DNA of 64,000 nt from positions 62,001 to 126,000 of the forward strand of contig CAIOFF010000005.1 of the NCBI GenBank assembly GCA_903857495.1, given 5' to 3'. The notes beneath the pieces are model-generated. The model was given only the letters and a program-made list of their open reading frames with translations, was not told the origin of the DNA and ran no database searches. Both the position numbers and the translations under genes were made by a program. Source of the DNA: an uncultured Holophagaceae bacterium. Its GTDB lineage: Bacteria; Acidobacteriota; Holophagae; Holophagales; Holophagaceae. Shown here piece after piece: positions 1 through 7,692 of this stretch. The stretch's first letter is position 1; the number at the start of each line of letters is the position of its first letter.

Positions 1-355
1 CCGGCACCGCGGGGGCCGTGGTGGCCACCGGCGCAAGCTCGGCGCCCAGGCGCCCGTGCTGCGCGGGGAGCTCCCAGCCCGCGGCGTGGATCACGCCCTT
101 GGTGTGGCAGCCGAAGCAGCTCACCTGGGAGATGCCGCCGGCCTGGGCCGGGACGGTGGTGGACCCATGGCAGACCGTGCACTGATCCGGGGCCTTGATG
201 TACTCGGCCCAGTGGTCCGCCAGCCAGGTCTTGGGGTGCGCCCCCGCCGTGGCGTTGAAGGGGACGGTCTTGTTCGCGGTCCCGGCACAGCCCCCGGAGA
301 GGAGGGCGAGCACCAGGGCGAAGCAGCTTCCCAGCAGCAGTCTCGTTCGGCTCAT
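1..355 (-). CDS. Multiheme c-type cytochrome lipoprotein, cut by the window edge
   Basis: Reading leftwards from an ATG at 355 gives an open frame that runs off the window. It begins with a short signal peptide (MSRTRL then a Leu/Ala-rich core) and a lipobox-like SGGC with Cys at residue 23, so the product should be a lipid-anchored envelope protein. Two heme c sites are visible, CTVCH near residue 59 and CFGCH near residue 80; more may lie beyond the edge. It starts 28 bp downstream of the pentaheme lipoprotein gene on the same strand and is probably co-transcribed with it and the porin. A role in periplasmic or outer-membrane electron transfer is inferred from heme content and neighbours; the family cannot be named from this fragment. 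Confidence 0.75.
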   Translation of the reverse strand, partial: MSRTRLLLGSCFALVLALLSGGCAGTANKTVPFNATAGAHPKTWLADHWAEYIKAPDQCTVCHGSTTVPAQAGGISQVSCFGCHTKGVIHAAGWELPAQHGRLGAELAPVATTAPAVP

Positions 356-383
356 TGCGTTCCCTTTCGGCACTCAGGCGGGT

Positions 384-860
384 CTACCGGTGGCAAGCCT
401 GACACTTCTCGTTGTTGGCCCGGCCATGGCACTTGAAGCAGCTGGTGGGGTCCAGCTTCCCTTCAATGCGGTGGAGGGTCATGAAGTCACCCCGGTGGGG
501 GGCTTCCCGATCGGGACGGCCACTCAGCCGGAGGGCCGGCTTCATGGGCACCTTGCCCCCGTGGCAGTCGGAGCAGAAGGACTGGGCGTGACAGGAGGCG
601 CAGGTGTTGATGTCCTGGTTCGCCTGGAACCGGTGATCCTTCACGAAGCTGGCCGTGTGGTCGAAGGAGGCGAAGGGCTTGAGGGCGCCCTTGGCCACGT
701 CCGTGCTGTGGCACTCGGAGCAGACCGGTCGGCCGGCGCCAAGCTCCTGGGGATGGGTCGGGGCGAAGCTGGCCTCGGGCGAGATGAGGCCGCAGGCCAT
801 CAGCACGCCGAGACCCAGCAGAATGCCAAGCACCTTGAGCATGGGTTTCCCGATCATCAC
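384..860 (-). CDS. Pentaheme c-type cytochrome lipoprotein
   Basis: A 158-residue protein with a lipoprotein signal (hydrophobic stretch then LMAC, lipidated Cys at about residue 23) and five CXXCH motifs: CSECH, CASCH, CSDCH, CFKCH and CQACH. Little sequence separates the hemes, as in small periplasmic or membrane-attached multiheme electron carriers. Its ATG at 860 overlaps the stop of the porin gene (ATGA at 857-860), so translation is probably coupled. A second Met at residue 7 is a possible alternative start. The context (porin upstream, decaheme cytochrome further upstream, another multiheme lipoprotein downstream) suggests it feeds or receives electrons at the porin. No named subfamily is recognisable. 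Confidence 0.85.
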   Translation of the reverse strand: MMIGKPMLKVLGILLGLGVLMACGLISPEASFAPTHPQELGAGRPVCSECHSTDVAKGALKPFASFDHTASFVKDHRFQANQDINTCASCHAQSFCSDCHGGKVPMKPALRLSGRPDREAPHRGDFMTLHRIEGKLDPTSCFKCHGRANNEKCQACHR

Positions 861-2239
861 TGGCCTCCCTTCTTGCCTACCCCGAAGCGGTACTCGGCCT
901 TCAGCAGCCCCCGGGTCTCGTGCTTGCTCACGGGGTTGCTGCCGTAGCTGAGGTCGCCCGAGACCTTCAGGTTCGAGGTGGCCTGATAGCCCAGGGACCC
1001 CACGGCTTCATACACGGTCCGCAGCCCCGCGACGTAGGGGTTGCTGCTGTCGTAGTACTGGACGATGCCATCCAGGCTCGCGGAGAGCTTGCCCTTGTTG
1101 ACCAGCACCCAGGCCCGGGCTTCCTTGTGGCTGAGGCTGCGGTAGGGCGTCAGGGGGTCCACGCGCTTCACGTCCCCCACGCTCACCCAGTGGGCGCCCA
1201 CACCGGCCAGGACGGCCTTCTCGAGGAAGTCCATGCGCACATCGGCGCCGGCGCGGTTGGCGTCCCCATAGGACTCGCGATGGGTGCGGCGGTAGTCCGC
1301 CACCACCTGCACCGAGGAAGCCGCCGCCCAGGTGATCTTGCCGCCCGTGGCCTTGAACAGGTCGCGCTCATCCTGCCGGAACAGCGAGGGGAGGTTGGTC
1401 CCCGCGAAGTAGGCGAAGAAGTTCCGCTCGACATAGCTGCCGGACACCGCGACCGCGCCGCCCAGCTTCACGCTGGCCGTGTAGTCGTGCTCCGCCACCT
1501 TGGAAGGCTCGGCCGTCCCTGCGGCGGGGGCCCGGTGGCTGGCCACGTCGAAGATCGTGCGGCCCCGGAAGTCAAAGACCGTGGTCGGCGTCACCGCCAG
1601 GTCCACTCCCACCTGCTTGCGGCTGTAGTCCGTCGCTGAAGGGATGGCCAGGTCCTTGGCGGCCTTGGCGCCGTCCTGCAGGTAGGAGACACCGAGTTCC
1701 AGGCCCTTGGTGGAGCGCCAGCCCAGCCGGGAGCCGTAGATGACATCCCGCTGGAACTTGTAGTCCGCCTGGGCCAAGGGCGTGACCGTCCGGTAGAGCA
1801 CCGGCAGCCCGTAGAAGCCGGATACCGTGAAGCCGCCGCGCAGGTCGGTGCGGGCGCTGACCCCATCCACCTGCTCGAAGCCCGCGCCCTGGTTGACCGC
1901 GAACCGGCCGGCCTTGACCTCGGCATTGGCCTTGTCGAACTGGTACTGCAGGTAGCCATAGGTCAGGTAGCCGCCGCTCTTGGTGCCATCCAGGACCGAG
2001 GAGTCGCCCAGGTCCGAGCGCCCCCAGCCGAACAGGTGCAGCGAGAGCTTGTCGGTGCCCAGCTTCGTGGCGTCGATGCCAAGGTACTGGGTGGCCGGGG
2101 TGTAGGTGGCCTTGTCGAAGCCCGGGGTCTCCTGCTTCCACATCTGGGCGATGGTGATGCCCTGGACGCTGATCTCCTGGGCCCACCCGGTGGTGGCCAC
2201 CAGGGCGGTGAACAGGGCGATATTGGTGCGCTGCTTCAT
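857..2239 (-). CDS. Outer-membrane beta-barrel porin of a porin-cytochrome electron conduit
   Basis: Product of 460 residues with a classical signal peptide (MKQRTNIALF..., cleavage after about TTGWAQ) and alternating polar/aromatic segments of amphipathic beta-strands, ending in a strand with KAEYRF shortly before the C-terminus. The start at 2239 was preferred over upstream in-frame codons because GGGGGAGG lies just ahead of this ATG and the signal peptide begins there. No heme motif is present. It lies between a decaheme lipoprotein gene upstream and two multiheme lipoprotein genes downstream, the arrangement known for Geobacter- and Shewanella-type porin-cytochrome complexes. Likely function: a barrel letting cytochromes make contact across the outer membrane. 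It is not close enough for me to call MtrB or OmbB. Confidence 0.75.
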   Translation of the reverse strand: MKQRTNIALFTALVATTGWAQEISVQGITIAQMWKQETPGFDKATYTPATQYLGIDATKLGTDKLSLHLFGWGRSDLGDSSVLDGTKSGGYLTYGYLQYQFDKANAEVKAGRFAVNQGAGFEQVDGVSARTDLRGGFTVSGFYGLPVLYRTVTPLAQADYKFQRDVIYGSRLGWRSTKGLELGVSYLQDGAKAAKDLAIPSATDYSRKQVGVDLAVTPTTVFDFRGRTIFDVASHRAPAAGTAEPSKVAEHDYTASVKLGGAVAVSGSYVERNFFAYFAGTNLPSLFRQDERDLFKATGGKITWAAASSVQVVADYRRTHRESYGDANRAGADVRMDFLEKAVLAGVGAHWVSVGDVKRVDPLTPYRSLSHKEARAWVLVNKGKLSASLDGIVQYYDSSNPYVAGLRTVYEAVGSLGYQATSNLKVSGDLSYGSNPVSKHETRGLLKAEYRFGVGKKGGQ

Positions 2240-2439
2240 GCTTCGCCTCCCCCTTGCATCCCTTCCGGCGGCGCGGCTAGCAGGCTCAGGGCTGTCGTTC
2301 CCATGCTCAACCTCCTGAAGGCAAAACCATTTCATTCAAGTGCATAGATCAAGATGTTTCGGTCCCCAAGGATAGGCGAACCTCCAGGTCAACTTCAAGG
2401 GGAGACCTCGGCTTCAACTCCGGACAAAGGCCCCTTCGA

Positions 2440-2474
2440 CCCAAAAAAGTGAGCGGGCCTCGCGGCCCGCTCAC
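2440..2474 (-). terminator. Rho-independent terminator after the decaheme cytochrome gene
   Basis: An 11-bp perfect stem (GTGAGCGGGCC paired with GGCCCGCTCAC, loop TCGC) at 2449-2474. On the minus strand it is followed directly by a run of six T (AAAAAA at 2443-2448 on the plus strand). It sits 20 bp past the stop of the decaheme gene, so that gene is probably a separate or partly separate transcript from the porin and small cytochromes. Confidence 0.9.
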
Positions 2475-2494
2475 TCTCACTGATCCGATAAGGT

Positions 2495-4870
2495 CTAGAG
2501 CAGCTTCTTGCCACCGTTCTGCATGAAGTGGTCAAGCGCACCGGTCTTGCCAGCGTGGCAGGCAATGCAGGTGTTCTCAGACACGGAGGTCTTGTAGCTG
2601 GCGTTGCCAGAGGTGTGGCAGCCGATGCAGCGAACCGCACCGGTGGTCAGCAGACCGGTCTTGAGGGTGGAGTCGGTGTAGGTGGGGGCGGAGGCACCAG
2701 GGTAGGTGACTTCGGACCAGTCGAGGATCAGAAGGTCGCCCTTCTTGGCGGAGGCATGGATGGCATGCACCCGGTTGTCGATGGTGTCGCCGTGGTTGCC
2801 GGACTTGTCGTGGCAGGAGTTGCAGTGATCCGTGTCGAAGACGACGGAGTGCCGCGCGTCATGCGCACCCAGGGTGCCGGTGCCGTGGCAGTCGACGCAG
2901 GCATCGCCCGAGATCTTGAGCTCGTCGGTGGACTGGTTGACCTTGATGGTCTTGAAGGCGACGGTGTCGATCTTGTAGTTGGTGTCCGCGACGTAGCTGT
3001 AGTTGGCAGCGACGAAGCGGATGGCAACCACACCCTTGAGGGTGGCGGGGATGGGACGCAGCTTGTAGCTGAAGCCGGCAGCGCTGGTGGTGATTTCCGT
3101 GTTGGTCGCATCCACGAACAGGTTCTGGGCCTGGGTGGCAATACCAGTGGCGGACAGGGTGGCGGAGGCCTTGGTCAGCACAGGCACGGCCTTGGCGCGG
3201 GGGCCATAGACGTAGAGTGCAGCCTTGCTGAGGACGCCGGCAACCGTGGTGCCAGCGGCATGCTTGGCAGCGGTGTAGAGGGTGGCGGGAACGGCCGAGC
3301 CATCGGGGTTCTTGAGGGTGATGGTGACGGTCGGGGTCTCACCGGTCACGTAGTAGCTGGCGTTCGCCGGGGCGGTGATCGTCATCGTGGCGGTGTATTC
3401 GGGCGTGTTCACCGCGGAGACCGCAGGAGCATGCTCGGTGGTGATGATGGCGGGGGTGTGGCAGATGGTGCACATGCTGTTGTTCGCGGGCACGTTGGAG
3501 AGGCTGTGGCCGGCGCCGGTGGTGAAGTTGACGGCAGTGTGGCAAGCGCCGCAAGCCTCAACGCTGGGCAGGTTCTTCCAGTTCGCCGTCGCGTCAACGA
3601 CGCCGGTGCGGCCGCTGGTCGTGTGGCAGGTGGTGCACTTGTCAATCGGCTGGGGGTAGGTGACTTCGCTGAAGTCTTCCTTGGTGGTCTTGCCAGCGGA
3701 GTGAATGATGTGGATGAAGCGGTCGAAGCGCTTGTCGGACGAAGCGGCGGAGTTGCCAGGCGCACCAACGGTGCCAACGGCCGTCCCGGCGATCGGGGAG
3801 TGGCAGAGCACGCAAGCCAGGGTGTCGACGAAGCCGCCACCGTGACCGGCATTGGCCAGGCCAGCGCCGTGGCACTTGCGGCAGGCTTCGATGGTCACTT
3901 CCACCTTGCTGGGGTTGGTCAGCGTGGCGGCGGTGCCAACGGCAGGCGCGGCAGTGATGTCAGCGATGGCGGCGGCGTTGCCGACGTTGTTCATGTTGAT
4001 GGTGTAGCCGCCGGCAACGTTCTGGCCGGTGTAGTCGGTGTAGCCATTGGGCCAGACGTACTGGGTGGTGGAACCCGCCACGAAGGTGGTGTAGGCGGGA
4101 GCGGCCACGCGCACCCAGACGCGCTGCACGTGGGCGGCGTTGTAGCCGGCGTTGCGCGCAGTGGCGGTGCCGGAAGCAGGCACGGAAGCCACGCCCCAAG
4201 CCTTGGGCAGGGTCACGACGTAGTTGCCGTTGGCGGCATCGGTAGCATCGAAGGCAACCGCGGTGGTACCGGCGACGGTACCGCTGCCAGCCTCATAAGC
4301 CCAGGGCTGGAAGAAGGCAGAGGCATTGGCGTTGTCGGTCGCGCCGGCGGGAACCAGGTCCGCGATGATGATGCGGGACAGGAAATCCTTGGTCAGCTTG
4401 GTGTAGTTGACGAGCGTCGTGCCCGTGCCGCCACGGCCAACCTTCATGTCGACCTTCACATTGAAGGTGATCTTGGGCAGGTTGCTGGCATCCGCTTCCA
4501 CCTTGGTGATGGTGGAGACGAAGTTGAACTCCTTGAGCCGGTTCTTGCTGCGGCTGTTGATGCCGTTCGTGGTGTCGAACGTGAAGTCGTGCATCGTCGC
4601 GACACTGGCCACGTCATTGGCGTTGTGGCAGACGAGGCAGGACTCGTTGGTGGTGGTCACGGGGCCAGCAGGGCCCGTGGCGCCGGTGGCACCGGTCGCG
4701 CCGGTGGCGCCGGTCGCACCGGTCGCGCCGGTCGCGCCAGTCGCGCCAGCAGTGCCAGCCGCGCCGTTGGCGCCGTTGGCGCCGTCTTTGCCGTTACAGC
4801 CGATCAGCACGAGGGCGATCGCTGCGGAGGCGAGCAGCCCGCAGAGCTGTTTCAGAGGACGATGCATCAT
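2495..4870 (-). CDS. OmcA/MtrC-family decaheme c-type cytochrome lipoprotein with collagen-like stalk
   Basis: Product of 791 residues. The start at 4870 is set by GGGAGA upstream and by the lipoprotein signal beginning there (MMHRPLKQL, lipobox LIGC, Cys25). Residues about 26-70 are uninterrupted Gly-X-Y triplets (GKDGANGANG, then repeated G-A-T and GPAGP). Exactly ten CXXCH heme sites follow: CLVCH, CRKCH, CVLCH, CTTCH, CGACH, CTICH, CVDCH, CNSCH, CIGCH, CIACH. Heme number, spacing and the beta-rich segments between clusters match surface decaheme cytochromes of the OmcA/MtrC family, which pass electrons to extracellular metal oxides or other acceptors. The collagen-like segment would space the heme domain away from the lipid anchor. 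A strong terminator follows the gene; the porin gene lies beyond it. Confidence 0.93.
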   Translation of the reverse strand: MMHRPLKQLCGLLASAAIALVLIGCNGKDGANGANGAAGTAGATGATGATGATGATGATGATGATGPAGPVTTTNESCLVCHNANDVASVATMHDFTFDTTNGINSRSKNRLKEFNFVSTITKVEADASNLPKITFNVKVDMKVGRGGTGTTLVNYTKLTKDFLSRIIIADLVPAGATDNANASAFFQPWAYEAGSGTVAGTTAVAFDATDAANGNYVVTLPKAWGVASVPASGTATARNAGYNAAHVQRVWVRVAAPAYTTFVAGSTTQYVWPNGYTDYTGQNVAGGYTINMNNVGNAAAIADITAAPAVGTAATLTNPSKVEVTIEACRKCHGAGLANAGHGGGFVDTLACVLCHSPIAGTAVGTVGAPGNSAASSDKRFDRFIHIIHSAGKTTKEDFSEVTYPQPIDKCTTCHTTSGRTGVVDATANWKNLPSVEACGACHTAVNFTTGAGHSLSNVPANNSMCTICHTPAIITTEHAPAVSAVNTPEYTATMTITAPANASYYVTGETPTVTITLKNPDGSAVPATLYTAAKHAAGTTVAGVLSKAALYVYGPRAKAVPVLTKASATLSATGIATQAQNLFVDATNTEITTSAAGFSYKLRPIPATLKGVVAIRFVAANYSYVADTNYKIDTVAFKTIKVNQSTDELKISGDACVDCHGTGTLGAHDARHSVVFDTDHCNSCHDKSGNHGDTIDNRVHAIHASAKKGDLLILDWSEVTYPGASAPTYTDSTLKTGLLTTGAVRCIGCHTSGNASYKTSVSENTCIACHAGKTGALDHFMQNGGKKLL
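4662..4794 (-). repeat. 9-bp tandem repeat encoding Gly-Ala-Thr collagen-like triplets
   Basis: On the plus strand this stretch is built of near-identical 9-mers such as GCGCCGGTG, GCACCGGTC and GCGCCGGTC. On the coding strand they read as repeated Gly-Ala-Thr triplets in the decaheme cytochrome gene. Units differ mostly at third positions. In-frame repeats of this kind can change copy number by slippage, which here would lengthen or shorten the stalk without a frameshift. Confidence 0.85.
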
Positions 4871-5433
4871 GTTTCTTTCTCCCTTGGTGGTGGTGGTGAA
4901 GTTGTGGATGGTTGCGGTTGAACTGCAGGTTGCGGATGAAGGGTTGGTCATTCGAATAGGCACCCCCTGTAGATCTGAAGGACCAGGTCGCTCGGTTAAT
5001 GGCGATGCCAGTGTCACAAACGAAATTAGACCTATCCTGGACCTGGCTCAACAAGAAGTGGTGCTGGACATGACACACCAAATGGTTATATAGCATCACT
5101 AAAAATCGGCTTGTGGCACCATTCAATTATTTTATTAATTATTTTATTTCATCATTTAGATAAAGCACATTTAAGAAAAAACAGCTATTTGTATGATCAA
5201 ATTGAAAAATTGAATTCAGGTTTGATGACCGACTTGTGACTTTAGCCACACCTCTGTCCAGGAAAAGTTCCCGCGCCCCGCAAGAATTCCCAGGGCCACC
5301 CCCGGAGTCGGCCCGCGGGACCCTGCCAAGCTACGTGTCAGTACGGAGGCCCGGCCGGACCTGCCCTCCCGTGTGATCCCAGACACCGACCCCGCCCGAC
5401 ATACTCTTTCCTGTTGGAAAAACGGAGGTTCGC
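4871..5433. other. Divergent intergenic region between the cytochrome and ior loci
   Basis: About 560 bp without a supported gene. The part from about 5090 to 5230 is much more AT-rich than the surroundings (runs such as TTATTTTATTAATT), typical of a promoter and regulator region serving both directions. I see no confident -35/-10 pair. A Crp/Fnr-like half-palindrome is listed separately at 5235-5250. Confidence 0.5.
5235..5250. promoter_or_regulatory. Possible Crp/Fnr-type site between divergent electron-transfer and ior genes
   Basis: TGTGA-CTTTAG-CCACA: one complete half-site and one with a single mismatch to the TGTGA-N6-TCACA pattern of the Crp/Fnr family. It lies about 185 bp before iorA and 365 bp before the decaheme gene. 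A Crp/Fnr regulator is encoded at 12919-13593. A single imperfect match in 560 bp is weak evidence. Confidence 0.25.
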
Positions 5434-7095
5434 ATGATGGAAGGCACTCTGGCCCTGGGAGCGGAGGCGGTGGGCTGCGCGGCCTTCGACGCCGGCATCA
5501 AGGGCGCGTTCGGCTATCCGGGCACGCCTTCCACCGAAGGCTTCGAGTTTGTCGAGGCCATGATCAAGGCAGCACCCGAGGGGCGCGTGGCCCAGTGGGC
5601 CGCCAACGAGAAGGTCGCCTACGACCTGGCCCTGGGCGTGAGCTATGCCGGGCACCGGACCCTGGTGACCATGAAGCACGTGGGCCTGAACGTGGCCCTG
5701 GACGCCTACGCCAACTCGGCCCTGACCGGCGTGCGCGGCGGCCTGGTGCTGCTGGTGGCCGACGATCCCGGCATGCACAGCAGCCAGAACGAGCAGGACA
5801 GCCGCCGCCTGGCCGAGTTTGCCTGGCTGCCCTGCCTGGAGCCCAGCACCGTGCAGGAGTGCTATGACTTCACCTTGCGGTCCTTTGAGTTGTCCGAGGC
5901 CCTGGGCGTCCCCGTCATGGTGCGCCTGGTCACGCGCCTGGCCCACTGCCGCGCGGCCCTGACCCGCCAGCCGACCCTGGCTCCCGCTGGCCTGGGCGTG
6001 GTGCCCCGGGAGCGCGTCCAGGAGTGGGTGCTCATCCCCTCCAATGCCCGCCACCGCTACGTGGAGCTGCTGGCGAAGCAGCCGCGCATGATCCGGGAGC
6101 TGGTGGCCCTGAACACCCTGACGGCCGGCACCAGCCGCCGGGGCGTGGCCCTGGCCGGCATGGGCCGGGCCTACTTCCAGCAGCTGGCCCTGGAGCACCC
6201 GGCCCTGGCCGCGCTGCCCCGCCTGGAGCTCGCCGCCTACCCCGTGGATCCCGCACTGGAAGCGGCCTTCCTGGCCCAGGTGGACGAGGTCTATGTCTTT
6301 GAAGAGGACTACCCCGTGCTGGAGGCCCGCCTGGGCCTGCGCGGCACCTGCCTGGTCCATGGCCGCCTGGATGGCTCCATCCCCCGCACCGGCGAGCTCA
6401 CTCCCCGGCAGCTGAAGGACGCCCTGGGCCTCGCGGCCGAGCCGGGCAAGGCCCCCAGCAGCCTGGACCTGCCCCTCCGCGCGCCCCGCCTCTGCGATGG
6501 CTGCGGCCACCTGGACGCCTTCGACGCGCTGCAGGAGGCCCTGCGCGGCCTCGGGCTGAGTGAGGCCCGGGTCTTCGGGGACATCGGCTGCTACACCCTG
6601 GCGGCCCAGGAGCCCATGAGCGCAATCCACGCGGTGGTCGAGATGGGCGCCAGCATCAGCATGGCGGTGGGGGCAGCCCTCGCGGGGCAGGTCCCCGCAG
6701 TGGCGGTCATCGGCGACTCCACCTTCGGCCACAGCGGCCTGCCCGCCCTGCTCACGGCCGTGGACTCCGGCGCGAACGTCACCGTCCTCATCCTCGACAA
6801 CCGGGTGGTGGGCATGACCGGGCAGCAGCCCAGCCAGGCCCTGGACCGGGTGGAGCGCATGGTGCTGGGCATGGGCCTTCCCGAGGCCCAGGTCCAGGTG
6901 CTGCTGCCGCTGCCGAGCCAGCTGGCGGCCAACGTGCAGGCGGTGCAGGACGCGCTGCGGCACCCCGGCCCCTCGGTGCTGGTGTTCCGGCGGGAGTGCA
7001 TCCAGTCCCTGCGCCGGGGCGTCCTGAAGGAGCATGATCGTGATGAGAAGGCCCGCCTCGAGCAGGCCTGCTGCAGCCCGGAGGTGCAGCCATGA
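5434..7095 (+). CDS. iorA: Indolepyruvate ferredoxin oxidoreductase, alpha subunit, lacking the ferredoxin domain
   Basis: A 553-residue thiamine-diphosphate enzyme subunit. The N-terminal pyrimidine-binding domain starts at once (GYPGTPSTEG, AANEKVAYDLA). The C-terminal TPP domain begins at CDGCGH near residue 352 and carries the cofactor/metal motif GDSTFGHSG near residue 427 and LDNRVVGMTG. This is the indolepyruvate-type 2-oxoacid oxidoreductase fold, which decarboxylates aryl pyruvates to aryl-acetyl-CoA and reduces ferredoxin. Known IorA proteins normally end in a 2x[4Fe-4S] ferredoxin-like domain. Here the chain stops after the TPP domain with no CxxCxxC cluster motif, only a CC pair near the end. 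The last codons overlap iorB (ATGA). Confidence 0.85.
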   Translation: MMEGTLALGAEAVGCAAFDAGIKGAFGYPGTPSTEGFEFVEAMIKAAPEGRVAQWAANEKVAYDLALGVSYAGHRTLVTMKHVGLNVALDAYANSALTGVRGGLVLLVADDPGMHSSQNEQDSRRLAEFAWLPCLEPSTVQECYDFTLRSFELSEALGVPVMVRLVTRLAHCRAALTRQPTLAPAGLGVVPRERVQEWVLIPSNARHRYVELLAKQPRMIRELVALNTLTAGTSRRGVALAGMGRAYFQQLALEHPALAALPRLELAAYPVDPALEAAFLAQVDEVYVFEEDYPVLEARLGLRGTCLVHGRLDGSIPRTGELTPRQLKDALGLAAEPGKAPSSLDLPLRAPRLCDGCGHLDAFDALQEALRGLGLSEARVFGDIGCYTLAAQEPMSAIHAVVEMGASISMAVGAALAGQVPAVAVIGDSTFGHSGLPALLTAVDSGANVTVLILDNRVVGMTGQQPSQALDRVERMVLGMGLPEAQVQVLLPLPSQLAANVQAVQDALRHPGPSVLVFRRECIQSLRRGVLKEHDRDEKARLEQACCSPEVQP

Positions 7096-7691
7096 GCGAG
7101 CCCCGCGTCCACGGCATCGTCCTCTGCGGGGTCGGCGGCCAGGGTGTCCTGTCCCTGGCCCAGATCGTCCTGGAGGCCCTGCGCCGCAGCGGCCTCTTCG
7201 CCCTGCAGTCGGAGATCCACGGCATGAGCCAGCGGGGCGGCAGCGTCCACGCCCAGGTCTGCTACGCCGAGGTGCCCCTCAGCTCGCCCATCATCGACGA
7301 GGGCAGCGCCGATCTGCTCATCGCCCTGGAGCCCCTCGAGGCCCTGCGCTACGTGGCCATGCTGCGCATGAACGGCCACCTGGTGGTCGCCGAGGAGCCC
7401 CAGAAGGACATGGACGGCTACCCGCCCCTGGCCGACGTCTACGCGGCCCTGAAGGCCGTGCGCGGCGCGCACCTCGTCGACACCGAGGACCTGGCCCGCC
7501 GGCTCCACCACCGCCAGGCCGGGGGCATGGTCCTGCTGGGCCTGGCCTCGACCTTCCTGCCCGTGCCCAACAGCACCTGGCGCGAGGTCATCGCCCAGCG
7601 CTTCGAGCCCAAGGGTTCCCTGGTCACCAAGCGGAATCTTGAAGCCTTCGAGGCCGGACGCGGGCTGGCCACTGCGCCGACCGGAGCCTGA
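7092..7691 (+). CDS. iorB: Indolepyruvate oxidoreductase, beta subunit
   Basis: Product of 199 residues of the pyruvate/ketoisovalerate oxidoreductase gamma-type domain. Recognisable are GVGGQGVLSLAQIV at the N-terminus, the SEIHGMSQRGGSVHAQV segment and SPIIDEGSADLLIALEPLEALRY, all standard for IorB. Its ATG overlaps the iorA stop, so the two chains are translationally coupled and should form the alpha-beta enzyme. The next gene, an ADP-forming acyl-CoA synthetase, would use the acyl-CoA product. Confidence 0.9.
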   Translation: MSEPRVHGIVLCGVGGQGVLSLAQIVLEALRRSGLFALQSEIHGMSQRGGSVHAQVCYAEVPLSSPIIDEGSADLLIALEPLEALRYVAMLRMNGHLVVAEEPQKDMDGYPPLADVYAALKAVRGAHLVDTEDLARRLHHRQAGGMVLLGLASTFLPVPNSTWREVIAQRFEPKGSLVTKRNLEAFEAGRGLATAPTGA

Positions 7692-7692
7692 C

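Noticed and set aside
4662-4794. Short regular repeat considered as a CRISPR array
   Set aside because: Units are 9 bp, contiguous and in frame with Gly-X-Y coding; there are no spacers and no cas genes.
2528-4921. 797-residue open frame on the plus strand opposite the decaheme cytochrome
   Set aside because: Gly/Val/Ala-rich shadow of the coding strand with no domain; the minus-strand frame has ten heme motifs, signal and ribosome site.
5100-5130. Sigma-54-like TGGCAC near 5115
   Set aside because: The expected TTGC element at the right spacing is missing (AATTA instead).
7639-7692. ATG at 7639 as start of the acyl-CoA synthetase
   Set aside because: It overlaps iorB by 53 bp and adds residues outside the ATP-grasp homology; GTG at 7693 has a GGAG at good distance.
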